Below are positions 1 through 6,744 of a stretch of 7,843 nt of DNA, one piece after another. The notes under the pieces are model-generated. The model did no database searches, had not been told where the DNA came from, and saw nothing but the letters and a program-made list of their open reading frames with translations. Made by a program: the position numbers and the translations under genes. The stretch is from positions 1 to 7,843 of the forward strand of contig JAOZVT010000662.1 of assembly GCA_025869455.1 (NCBI GenBank). Direction: 5' to 3'. The DNA comes from Prosthecobacter sp. (GTDB taxonomy: Bacteria; Verrucomicrobiota; Verrucomicrobiia; Verrucomicrobiales; Verrucomicrobiaceae). How positions within the stretch are numbered: position 1 is the stretch's first letter; every line of letters starts with the position of its first letter.

Positions 1-936
1 CCTGTGGCGATCTTCCGCCCTTCCATGACGGTGCAAGGCACCATTGAAGCTCTGCGCAAACTGACCAAACGCGCTTTCATCACTTATGGTTATGTCACCG
101 ATGATTCAAACAAGCTGATCGGTGTGCTCGTTTTCAGGGATCTCATGCTGGGCAGACCTGAGGCTCTGCTTTCAGAGGTCATGTACAAAAACGTCTTTGC
201 CCTGGAACCCGAGATGGAACTCACTGATGCGATGAAGCACTCGGTCAATCGTCACATTCCCGTTTACCCAGTCTGTGACAAAGAAGGCCACCTGCTGGGA
301 CTCGTACGCGGACAAAACTTGTTTGAAGCTCGGGCCATCGAGATCAGTGCCCAGGCGGGAACCATGATGGGGGTGAATGATGAGGAGCGTCTCAGCACGC
401 CCCTTTTACACAGCCTGCGCTTTCGTCATCCCTGGCTACAGATCAATTTGCTCACCGCATTTGCCGCAGCCGGGGTGGTCGGTTATTTTGAGCACACGAT
501 GGATCGCTTGGTCATTCTAGCCGCCTTTTTACCAGTGCTCGCGGGGCAATCAGGAAACACAGGGTGTCAGGCTTTGGCCGTGGCCCTGCGTGGCATGACG
601 ATGGGTGACCTCAAGGAAGGTGAGGAAAAAAGCCTCGTGATGAAGGAAGGCGCTCTCGGCCTGCTGAATGGCATGCTGGTAGGCCTAACGGCAGGCATCG
701 GCATGTATCTTTATGCACGAATGCATGACAATCCAGCGGCACTCATGCTGAGCGTGGTCGTCTGGTTAGCCATGGTGGCTAGCTGCATCGTCAGCGGCCT
801 GTGTGGTGCCATCATCCCACTGGTGCTGCGGAAACTCGGGGCAGATCCCGCCACCGCCTCCAGCATCTTCCTCACCACCGCCACGGATGTGGTCAGCATG
901 GGTGTTTTCCTGGGGCTTGCCACCGTCTTGGTCTAA
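1..936 (+). CDS. mgtE: MgtE-type magnesium channel/transporter, 5' end missing
   Basis: This is the C-terminal two thirds of an MgtE protein, an inner-membrane Mg2+ channel gated by cytoplasmic Mg2+. The frame is open to the left edge, and the visible 310 residues are shorter than the usual roughly 450, so the N domain lies outside the window; the GTG at base 4 is not the real start. Numbering from that GTG, residues 1-115 are CBS-like sequence (the end of a first CBS domain and a second one around 56-115). Residues 116-145 match the connecting helix, and 146-310 form the membrane domain. The family signature GQSGNTG is at 181-187, followed by an ALRGMTMGDL stretch. The last helix has TTATDVVSMG, where D295 sits at the position of the pore aspartate of the family. 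The gene ends 48 bases before the convergent neighbour. The family call is firm; the transported ion is inferred from the family. Confidence 0.92.
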   Translation, partial: PVAIFRPSMTVQGTIEALRKLTKRAFITYGYVTDDSNKLIGVLVFRDLMLGRPEALLSEVMYKNVFALEPEMELTDAMKHSVNRHIPVYPVCDKEGHLLGLVRGQNLFEARAIEISAQAGTMMGVNDEERLSTPLLHSLRFRHPWLQINLLTAFAAAGVVGYFEHTMDRLVILAAFLPVLAGQSGNTGCQALAVALRGMTMGDLKEGEEKSLVMKEGALGLLNGMLVGLTAGIGMYLYARMHDNPAALMLSVVVWLAMVASCIVSGLCGAIIPLVLRKLGADPATASSIFLTTATDVVSMGVFLGLATVLV

Positions 937-967
937 GGCAGTTTTCAGTTCATTCCTGAAAACTGCT
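937..967. terminator. Perfect hairpin between convergent genes, probable bidirectional terminator
   Basis: GCAGTTTTCAG (938-948) is exactly complementary to CTGAAAACTGC (956-966), leaving a 7-base loop; a G-T pair can extend it by one on each side. It starts two bases after the mgtE stop and lies 18 bases beyond the stop of the gene on the other strand. No T-run follows on either strand, so it is not a textbook intrinsic terminator. It may instead block read-through or protect the 3' end. Its left arm is also found behind the glycerate kinase gene (2604-2616, minus strand). Confidence 0.55.
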
Positions 968-984
968 CACCGAACACAAGTCAC

Positions 985-1509
985 TTAAGCGCCTGTCGTC
1001 GTCGTAACGGTTTCCGAGTTGGACTTGCCATTGCTGGCACTGCTACCGTTTTCAGGCAGAGCCGTCGAACCATTGCTGCCGGGACCGATGAGCTTGCGGA
1101 AAATCTTCTGCGGAAAGGACATGCCTTTTTCTTCAGTCTCCATGTGAGACAAAGCTTGGGACTTGGCCATTTCCCATGCAGGAGCAAATCCAGGGGCATT
1201 GATCAGCATGTGTTTTTCAGCCCGTGCCATCACTTCCAGTTCGCGCTGGAGTTTGTTTTCAGGTTTCTCATTGAGACGATTGACCTGAATGCGCAGATGC
1301 TCATTTTCCTGAGCCAAGCGCGCCCGTTCCTTGTTCGTATCCTGGAGCTGTTTGGCATCCAATTCCAACTTGTCACTGAGGTGCGTTTTATAACGTCTGA
1401 ACTCGCCTTTGGTCTTCCAGTGATTGAAGTAAGACATGACCAAAAAGACACAGCCTAGGCCAAAGCCCATGCCGAAGGTATAAACGGGGTTGGAAAAGAT
1501 TTCGAACAT
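985..1509 (-). CDS. Membrane-anchored coiled-coil protein, unknown function
   Basis: This 174-residue protein belongs to no family I recognise. Residues 9-28 form one hydrophobic segment rich in Gly and Phe, probably a membrane anchor. Residues 44-100 are charged and heptad-like (Leu, Lys, Glu, Gln, Arg) and should form a coiled coil. A short APGFAPAWEMA stretch (105-115) looks like a conserved motif. The tail from 143 is low-complexity, rich in Ser, Asn, Gly and Thr and probably disordered. The overall design, anchor plus coiled coil plus floppy tail, suggests a scaffold or envelope-spacing role, but that is inference. ATG at 1509 is the natural start because the anchor begins within ten residues. 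It has no Shine-Dalgarno site; the bases before it are C-rich. It lies 83 bases after fabD and may be co-transcribed with it. Confidence 0.75.
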   Translation of the reverse strand: MFEIFSNPVYTFGMGFGLGCVFLVMSYFNHWKTKGEFRRYKTHLSDKLELDAKQLQDTNKERARLAQENEHLRIQVNRLNEKPENKLQRELEVMARAEKHMLINAPGFAPAWEMAKSQALSHMETEEKGMSFPQKIFRKLIGPGSNGSTALPENGSSASNGKSNSETVTTTTGA

Positions 1510-1531
1510 GGTGGGGGGTGCGGTTTCTGAA

Positions 1532-1537
1532 AATATA
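1532..1537 (-). promoter_or_regulatory. Possible -10 box before the coiled-coil gene
   Basis: On the minus strand the hexamer TATATT lies 22 bases upstream of the ATG at 1509. There is no good -35 box at 16-18 bases. It could give the coiled-coil gene its own short-leader transcript independent of fabD. The evidence is only the hexamer in an AT-rich patch, so it is weak. Confidence 0.2.
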
Positions 1538-1592
1538 GACGAAAGCGCCGTTTTGTCGTTCGATTATTCCGACGCTCTCGCTGTAAGAAAGA

Positions 1593-2525
1593 CTACGCTC
1601 CCAACTCCGCAACCGCCGCATCCAAGGTGGCGGAATCCTTGATTGAGATGACTTTCACACTCTTATCAATCTTCCCCATCAACCCGGCTAAGGTGGCGTC
1701 TGGCCCGAGTTCGATGAACAAGGTGTGTCCCTGAGCGATCAGGTGCTGCATGGACTCCACCCAGCGTACGCTGCCAGTCACCTGGGCGGTAAGAGTGGCG
1801 CGGATCTCCTCAGGGCGATTCACTGGACGGGCCTCGAAATTGCACACCACAGGCACGGCGGGGCTAACGATGGTGGCCTTTTCCAGGGCTACGGCCAGCT
1901 TATCCTGAGCGCTTTTCATTAGGCGACTATGGTAGGCACCCGCCACTGGCAAGGGGATGGCGCGTTTGATGCCCTTTTCTTTGGACTTGGCCGCAGCGGC
2001 CTCAATGCCCTCAACACTGCCACTGAGAACGATCTGCCCAGGTGCATTTAGATTGGCCACATCCACATCGCATTCTGCCGCCAGTTCACGAATGACGCTT
2101 TCTTCACCACCGATCATGGCCAGCATGGCACCGCGAGTGGTTTCGCAGGCCTCTTCCATGAAGCTCCCGCGCTGGAAAACCAGGTTCAATCCGGTGGCAA
2201 AGTCAAATGTGTCTGCCGCAGCATGCGCGGTGAACTCCCCCAGGGAAAGCCCTGCTGTCGCCGTGATTTCAAGATCTGGCACCTTCGATTTCAGCACCTC
2301 AAGCAAGGCCAAACCATGGGCGTAAAGAGCAGGCTGGCAGCGGCTGGTCTTCGTCAGTTCTTCCATCGGCCCTTCGAACATGATCTGGGTGAGTGGATAC
2401 CCCAGGGCTGCATCCGCCTGCTCCAGCAGTGCGCGTGCGGCAGGGTAACTTTCAGCGAGATCTTTACCCATGCCTACTTTTTGGGCACCTTGACCAGCGA
2501 AGAGGAGAACGACTTGTTTTGGCAT
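1593..2525 (-). CDS. fabD: Malonyl-CoA:ACP transacylase (FabD)
   Basis: FabD moves the malonyl group from CoA to acyl carrier protein in the cytoplasm, supplying the extender for type II fatty acid synthesis. The 310-residue length is normal. Visible hallmarks are GQGAQ at 11-15, the nucleophile elbow GLSLG with Ser94, Arg119 in the FQRG stretch for the malonyl carboxylate, catalytic His199 in GAYHS, and Gln248 in TAQVTGSVRW. All expected active-site residues are therefore present. I chose the ATG at 2525 (MPKQVVLLFAGQGAQ) because FabD proteins start just before this strand. The frame can be extended to a GTG at 2618, but that adds 31 residues encoded by intergenic repeat sequence. There is no clear Shine-Dalgarno site. 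It follows glycerate kinase on the same strand and does not sit beside other fab genes in this window. Confidence 0.95.
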   Translation of the reverse strand: MPKQVVLLFAGQGAQKVGMGKDLAESYPAARALLEQADAALGYPLTQIMFEGPMEELTKTSRCQPALYAHGLALLEVLKSKVPDLEITATAGLSLGEFTAHAAADTFDFATGLNLVFQRGSFMEEACETTRGAMLAMIGGEESVIRELAAECDVDVANLNAPGQIVLSGSVEGIEAAAAKSKEKGIKRAIPLPVAGAYHSRLMKSAQDKLAVALEKATIVSPAVPVVCNFEARPVNRPEEIRATLTAQVTGSVRWVESMQHLIAQGHTLFIELGPDATLAGLMGKIDKSVKVISIKDSATLDAAVAELGA

Positions 2526-2532
2526 CACGATA

Positions 2533-2616
2533 TCAGTATTCAGTTTTTCAGTATTCAGGTTCCGAAGCGAAACTGTGACTTTGGCCGGAAAGTGACCGCT
2601 GAAAACTGAAAACTGC
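2533..2616. repeat. Intergenic CAGTATT/CTGAAAA short repeats forming an inverted pair
   Basis: On the plus strand 2534-2558 reads as CAG separated by TATT, TTTTT and TATT. Bases 2599-2615 read CTGAAAACTGAAAACTG, a 7-base unit repeated. The second block is almost the reverse complement of the first (one substitution and one indel over about 17 bases). The minus-strand transcript could therefore fold into a long stem around a 40-base loop. The block fills most of the 93-base gap between the glycerate kinase stop and the fabD start. The 13-base sequence GCAGTTTTCAGTT (2616-2604, minus) is identical to 938-950 behind mgtE. It could be a REP-like or terminator-like 3' element, or a simple slippage repeat. 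Confidence 0.6.
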
Positions 2617-2618
2617 AC

Positions 2619-3737
2619 TCACTTCCTCAGCAGATCCCGAATCGCGTCCACGCTTTCGCGAACCGCAAGGTTCAATAAGGACTCCGCTTTGGCAATGGCC
2701 TCCGCCAAAGGCATGTCCATGGGTTTCGTGGCGCGGGTAAAATCAAAGTGCGTGTGCAGCTCTGGGCTCTCCTCAATCGCACCCGCAAAAGCAATCACAC
2801 GTTTGCCTAAACGACGTGCCATTTGAGCGATCCCCACTGGGCCTTTGCCATGCAGTGTCTGGGTATCCAACCGACCTTCACCAGTGATAACCAAATCCGC
2901 CTGTGCGACGCGTGCCTCCAGCCCAATCTGCTCGGCCACTAAATCAAAACCATTGGTTAGGCGTGCCCCACAAAAAGCCATCAAGCCCCACCCCAGCCCT
3001 CCTGCCGCACCAGCGCCTGGAATGTCCCGTGGGTCCGTGCCCAAGTCACGCGCCACGATATCCGCCAGATGGGCCAGCCTTTCTTCAAACCAAGCCACAT
3101 CCTGCACGCCCTTCTGAGGTCCATAAACACGGGTCGCGCCCTTCACGCCTAACAAAGGATTATCCACATCACAGGCCACAAGAAGAGGGACCGCACTCAA
3201 GCAGAGTGCCCCAGAAGGCTGAACTCTTACCATCCTTTCCACCTGCTGCATGACGGGTTCCACCTCCTGGCCTGCTGCATCTAGAAATCGATAGCCGAGC
3301 GCCGCCGCCATGCCTAGACCGCCATCATTGGTGGCACTGCCGCCGATGCCAATGAGGATGCGCTCCGCACCCAGCTCCAGGGCATGTTTCAACATCAAAC
3401 CGGTGCCATAGGTGCTAGCCGCCTGAGGGTTCAAAGGCAGATCATTCACCAGAGCCAATCCGCTGGCCGAACTCATCTCCATAACAGCTTCTTTGCCACA
3501 CCAGCCATAGCTAGCCTGCCGTGGACGGGCCTGCGCATCCTGTGTTTCCATCGTCAACCATTCACCCGCCAAAGCGGTCACCATCGCCTCAGTGGTTCCT
3601 TCGCCCCCATCAGCAATGGGGCAGAGATCGCATTCAACATCTGGCATCGTTTCCGCCAAGACCTGCGCAATGGTCTGTGCCACCTGGGTGGCGGTGAGGG
3701 AACCTTTGTATTTATCACTGGCAATGAGAATGCGCAT
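2619..3737 (-). CDS. Glycerate kinase (GlxK/GarK family)
   Basis: The enzyme phosphorylates D-glycerate with ATP, linking glyoxylate, serine or sugar-acid breakdown to lower glycolysis in the cytoplasm. At 372 residues it has normal length for this family. Motifs in order are SDKYKGSLTA (7-16), IADGGEGT (41-48), GIGGSATNDGGLGMAAALG (130-148), DVDNPLLG (190-197) with YGPQKG (205-210), the glycine-rich PGAGAAGGLGWG (240-251), and GEGRLDTQTLHGKGP (286-300). These are the conserved blocks of the family. Members usually make 2-phosphoglycerate, but sequence alone does not settle 2- versus 3-phosphoglycerate here. The ATG at 3737 fits the family start. GGGAGG directly abuts it with no spacer, an unusually tight ribosome site. 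The gene is divergent from the AI-2E family gene and upstream of fabD. No glyoxylate or tartronate genes are visible nearby. Confidence 0.93.
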   Translation of the reverse strand: MRILIASDKYKGSLTATQVAQTIAQVLAETMPDVECDLCPIADGGEGTTEAMVTALAGEWLTMETQDAQARPRQASYGWCGKEAVMEMSSASGLALVNDLPLNPQAASTYGTGLMLKHALELGAERILIGIGGSATNDGGLGMAAALGYRFLDAAGQEVEPVMQQVERMVRVQPSGALCLSAVPLLVACDVDNPLLGVKGATRVYGPQKGVQDVAWFEERLAHLADIVARDLGTDPRDIPGAGAAGGLGWGLMAFCGARLTNGFDLVAEQIGLEARVAQADLVITGEGRLDTQTLHGKGPVGIAQMARRLGKRVIAFAGAIEESPELHTHFDFTRATKPMDMPLAEAIAKAESLLNLAVRESVDAIRDLLRK

Positions 3738-3796
3738 CCTCCCACGCTAGCGGCGACTCCCTTTACATCAAGCACCTGTGACTATTTGAAACGCGC

Positions 3797-3802
3797 TATA
3801 AT
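3797..3802 (+). promoter_or_regulatory. Possible -10 box (TATAAT) in the divergent intergenic region
   Basis: A perfect TATAAT sits on the plus strand in the 211-base gap between two divergent genes (3738-3948). A -35 box at the right distance is missing; the nearest TTGAAA is only five bases upstream. If used, it would give the downstream membrane-protein gene a leader of about 140 bases. Nothing else in this gap stands out: no clear operator palindrome and no small gene. Confidence 0.3.
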
Positions 3803-3948
3803 CTTGGGATAAAATTCCACTTCTCGGTCTTCGCAGAGCTGCCATTCATCCACGGAGTCAGAATGATTCGATGAAGCAGGCGACTCTCAGCGTTCTCCTT
3901 AGAATCTTTCTTCCATATTTCTGATCCTCTGCCACTGTTTAAGCGCCT

Positions 3949-5310
3949 ATGAAGAACTTCCCCACTGCCTTTCAACGCAGCGCCCTTTGGACCGCTATCA
4001 CGGCACTCTCCATTACCATTGTAGGCGCTCTCAGCATTGGGTTTATTTTTCTTGGCACCAAGGTCATCGGGTTTCTTCAGCCCATCCTCACCCCCTTTGC
4101 AGTGGCTGGCGTGCTTGCTTACTTGCTGGATCCTGGAGTCGCCTGGCTAGAACGCCGCGGGCTGAAGCGCATGCCCGCCGTATGGGTCATCTTTGCTTTA
4201 TTCTCCGTGGGGCTCATCGGTCTCGGCTGGTGGCTCGTACCAAAGCTGGGGGAACAGACATCCTCCTTTGCTAAAAAAGTCCCTGGTTATACGGTCAAAG
4301 CACGCACGGCGGCTCTGGATTTCGCAACACGATTGGATCGTGATTATGGCTTCACCATCCTCTCTCATGCGCCTGCGGCACAAACATCAACAGAAAGCAC
4401 GCCAGCAGCGCCTAAAGTCTCGCCAATCACGCCAGACACCCCGGTCATAGAGACCTCTCCCGAAGGCATCTCTCCCACCATTACAGCACCACCCACATCG
4501 GCAGGTAATGAGAGCAACCCCACGCTGGACAGCATGGGCTCAGACTTTGACCTCCAGGCACTGCTGAGTGGGGGGTGGGTTAAAACGGCACTACCGACAC
4601 TGCTAACCAATTCCTGGCTTTTTTTCAAGTCCACCTTCGGCGGTTTCCTGGGTGTGTTTGGGTTCATGCTTTCGCTGATTATCGTGCCGCTGTACCTGTA
4701 TTACTTCCTGATCGAAAGTGCGAAGATCAAGGCCACTTGGTCTGACTACCTGCCACTACGAGCCAGCGCCTTTAAAGATGAAGTCGTGTCCTGCCTCACC
4801 GAAATTAACCGATACCTGATCGCCTTCTTCCGCGGACAACTCTTTGTTAGCGTGATCAATGGCATCGCCACTGGCGCAGGGCTCATGATCATCGGGCTAG
4901 ACTTTGGCCTGCTTATCGGATTGGCGCTCTGCGCTGCCGGTATTATCCCCTATCTCGGCATCGCCATCTGCTGGATTCCTGCGGTGATTATCGGGGCCGT
5001 GCAGGGTGGCAGCGCCCTCATTCCTGGAGATCCCTGGTGGGCCTTGCCCCTAGCCGTAACCATCATCTTTGCCGTGGTACAGCAGATTGATGGGCTTTTC
5101 ATCACACCACGCATCGTTGGCGAAGCTGTCGGCCTGCATCCGATGACAGTCATTGCCAGTGTTCTCGTCTGGACCCTTCTCCTCGGCGGCCTACTCGGAG
5201 CCATCCTTGCGGTGCCACTGACTGCTAGCATCAAGGTTCTTTTCCAACGTTACATCTGGCGCGCACGCATCGCCCCTCAAACGGTCAGAGGAGCGCGCGA
5301 GGCGGGATAA
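3949..5310 (+). CDS. AI-2E/PerM family multi-pass membrane transporter
   Basis: A 453-residue integral membrane protein of the AI-2E exporter family (PF01594 type; relatives YdiK, PerM, TqsA). Hydrophobic segments lie near 13-60 (two helices with the family-typical FLQPILTPFAVAGVLAYLLDP), 77-97, 224-254, 297-316, 318-352, 366-380 and 400-425. The best family signature is DGLFITPRIVGEAVGLHP at 381-398. Between the third helix and the next membrane block, residues 141-192 form a Pro/Thr/Ser/Ala-rich insert without hydrophobic character, longer and less ordered than I would expect for this loop. Substrates in this family range from autoinducer-2 to unknown or ion antiport, so no substrate is assigned. 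The ATG at 3949 is supported by the following hydrophobic start; there is no Shine-Dalgarno site. A strong terminator follows. Confidence 0.88.
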   Translation: MKNFPTAFQRSALWTAITALSITIVGALSIGFIFLGTKVIGFLQPILTPFAVAGVLAYLLDPGVAWLERRGLKRMPAVWVIFALFSVGLIGLGWWLVPKLGEQTSSFAKKVPGYTVKARTAALDFATRLDRDYGFTILSHAPAAQTSTESTPAAPKVSPITPDTPVIETSPEGISPTITAPPTSAGNESNPTLDSMGSDFDLQALLSGGWVKTALPTLLTNSWLFFKSTFGGFLGVFGFMLSLIIVPLYLYYFLIESAKIKATWSDYLPLRASAFKDEVVSCLTEINRYLIAFFRGQLFVSVINGIATGAGLMIIGLDFGLLIGLALCAAGIIPYLGIAICWIPAVIIGAVQGGSALIPGDPWWALPLAVTIIFAVVQQIDGLFITPRIVGEAVGLHPMTVIASVLVWTLLLGGLLGAILAVPLTASIKVLFQRYIWRARIAPQTVRGAREAG

Positions 5311-5332
5311 CGATTCTCGCCCGCACCTTCCA

Positions 5333-5371
5333 GAACGCATCACTCGAAGCGGGTGATGCATTCTTTTGTTT
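5333..5371 (+). terminator. Intrinsic terminator after the AI-2E family gene
   Basis: The arms 5333-5345 (GAACGCATCACTC) and 5351-5363 (GGGTGATGCATTC) pair over 13 positions with one C-A mismatch and one T-G wobble around a 5-base loop. The run TTTTGTTT follows at 5364-5371. This is a classical stem plus U-tract for the plus-strand transcript. On the other strand the stem also forms, but no T-run follows, so it acts mainly for the plus-strand gene. Confidence 0.8.
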
Positions 5372-5376
5372 CCGAC

Positions 5377-6639
5377 CTAACCAAGAACACGGCCAGCTAC
5401 TTTCATGGTCTCAGCCTGACGCTGATGCACAAAGTCCATGGCCTTTTTCACCTTCGCCAAAGCTGCGGGGTAGTCCCGATCATTTTCCATCACGGTTTGG
5501 AAAACCGCTTCTGCTGGGATGGTGTCAATCTCTAGGAGCCACTCCTTCAGGCCGATGTCCTCAAACATCCAGCATTTCAGTCCATGAAACTCTGAAAACC
5601 AGTGGATGATGGGAGTTCCATTGGCCAGAGCGATGATGGGGGAATGCGGCTCATGACAAACCACCGTGTGAGCCCGTGCAAAAATGGAAGCCGCTTCATC
5701 AGCGTTCCAAAAATACTCCAGATTCACCACATGACTGCGGATGTCTTCCGGCAGCGGATCGTAGATCAATCGTTTGTTATGTCCCATTTCTTTAATCGTC
5801 TCAGGCGCAATGAGCACCTTATAACCCGTCGCCTTCACCCATTTGGTGATCAGCTCTCGAAAGCCCGCCGCACGGCGTTCATCATCCGCCACCTGCTGAG
5901 GGGTCGGATGCAGCGGATTTAGTTTTTCAGGTCGCTTATCATCCACTCCAGGAGCCTTGGGTGTGTTTGTGCGTTGCAGCACCGTGATAAATTTCCGATC
6001 TTCCAATCCCAGCTTTTTCATCGTGGCCAGACCACGCTCTTCATCCCGCACGTCAATACCAAAGCATCCGTCGGGAGCGAACTCCAGCACAGGCGTCTTC
6101 ACACCCGCCTCTTGCAGCATCTTCAGCGTGCGACTTTCCCGCGTGTAAATAAAGGCCGCCGCATTGAGCAATTCCATATTTTCTGCGCCAGTGTCACCTG
6201 TAACCATGGTCTTGAAATAGGACTGCCCATACATGCCGTAGGGCTTGCCGATGGAATGGCAGTGCTTAATCCAAGATGTGTCCTGACCCATACCGGAATT
6301 GCGAATGAACAGATCACAGTCAGCGATGGCCTTCTTCAGCAGCTCGTCCTTCTCACTCTTTCCGGTAACACTTCCTTGAATGAAGTCCGCCTTGGGAAAC
6401 CGGGTCTTCAGCATGGACGTGACACGGTCGTCCAATTTCATGGCCCACACGACCACCTTCACCTCGGGCAGATGCTGTTCCAGTATGTGAAGCGTGCCGG
6501 GAGTGTGGCCGATATCACCAATGTTCACCGTGTCCCAGGCCGACATGAGCAGCACGGTCTTGGGTTGGCCATTGGCAGCAAAAAGCGAGCCGCCGAGTGC
6601 AGCCGTGACAGAAGAAATGAAAGTGCGACGAGTGGTCAT
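5377..6639 (-). CDS. Polysaccharide pyruvyl transferase family protein with Tat signal peptide
   Basis: A 420-residue protein whose body resembles the polysaccharide pyruvyl transferase family (PF04230 type), enzymes that add pyruvate ketals from phosphoenolpyruvate to surface sugars. The N-terminus MTTRRTFISS followed by a hydrophobic stretch to about residue 22 is a twin-arginine export signal (T3 R4 R5 x F7). The family-like N-terminal block is NIGDIGHTPGTLHIL (39-53). DLFIRNSGMGQD (109-120) is the conserved middle region, and HEPHSPIIALANGTPIIHW (329-347) the C-terminal site. In that last block the usual Arg before the conserved His is absent (Glu-Pro-His instead). Export is odd because phosphoenolpyruvate is cytoplasmic, so the real reaction may differ. 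The ATG at 6639 puts the twin arginines at the right place. GGCGGG nine bases upstream is a weak ribosome site. No other exopolysaccharide genes are visible. Confidence 0.82.
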   Translation of the reverse strand: MTTRRTFISSVTAALGGSLFAANGQPKTVLLMSAWDTVNIGDIGHTPGTLHILEQHLPEVKVVVWAMKLDDRVTSMLKTRFPKADFIQGSVTGKSEKDELLKKAIADCDLFIRNSGMGQDTSWIKHCHSIGKPYGMYGQSYFKTMVTGDTGAENMELLNAAAFIYTRESRTLKMLQEAGVKTPVLEFAPDGCFGIDVRDEERGLATMKKLGLEDRKFITVLQRTNTPKAPGVDDKRPEKLNPLHPTPQQVADDERRAAGFRELITKWVKATGYKVLIAPETIKEMGHNKRLIYDPLPEDIRSHVVNLEYFWNADEAASIFARAHTVVCHEPHSPIIALANGTPIIHWFSEFHGLKCWMFEDIGLKEWLLEIDTIPAEAVFQTVMENDRDYPAALAKVKKAMDFVHQRQAETMKVAGRVLG

Positions 6640-6648
6640 GATTTAGTA

Positions 6649-6664
6649 CCCGCCATGAGGCGGC
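6649..6664 (-). promoter_or_regulatory. GC hairpin covering the ribosome site of the pyruvyltransferase-family gene
   Basis: On the minus strand CCGCC (6663-6659) pairs with GGCGG (6654-6650) around the 4-base loop TCAT, ten bases before the ATG at 6639. The right arm is the only Shine-Dalgarno-like sequence for that gene. The left arm lies within GCCGCCTC (6664-6657), which is also exactly complementary to GAGGCGGC at 6735-6728, just after the upstream gene's stop. Two exclusive pairings are therefore possible. A regulatory role is inference only. Confidence 0.35.
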
Positions 6665-6744
6665 CTAGTCACTCGTTTGGACAAAAATTTGCAGAAGGCA
6701 ATGAAGAAGGGGCTAGAAATCTAGGGTGCCGCCTCCTCCATCCT

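Noticed and set aside
1538..1557. Weak inverted repeat GACGAAA / TTTTGTC between fabD and the coiled-coil gene
   Set aside because: It is a short 7-bp pairing with a mismatch on the transcribed strand and no T-run.
2534..2615. CRISPR array
   Set aside because: The units are only 7-8 bases, degenerate and without unique spacers, so they do not have repeat-spacer structure.
2526..2618. Extension of FabD by 31 residues from a GTG at 2618
   Set aside because: The extra residues are encoded by the CTGAAAA/CAGTATT repeats, and FabD proteins begin at the MPKQVVLLFAGQGAQ position.
3384..3812. A 142-codon open frame on the plus strand
   Set aside because: It is antisense to the conserved glycerate kinase coding region and its protein has no family features.
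6713..6724. CTAGA-AA-TCTAG palindrome as a terminator for the sigma operon
   Set aside because: The stem is only five AT-rich base pairs with a two-base loop, too small for a stable hairpin, and no T-run follows on the minus strand.
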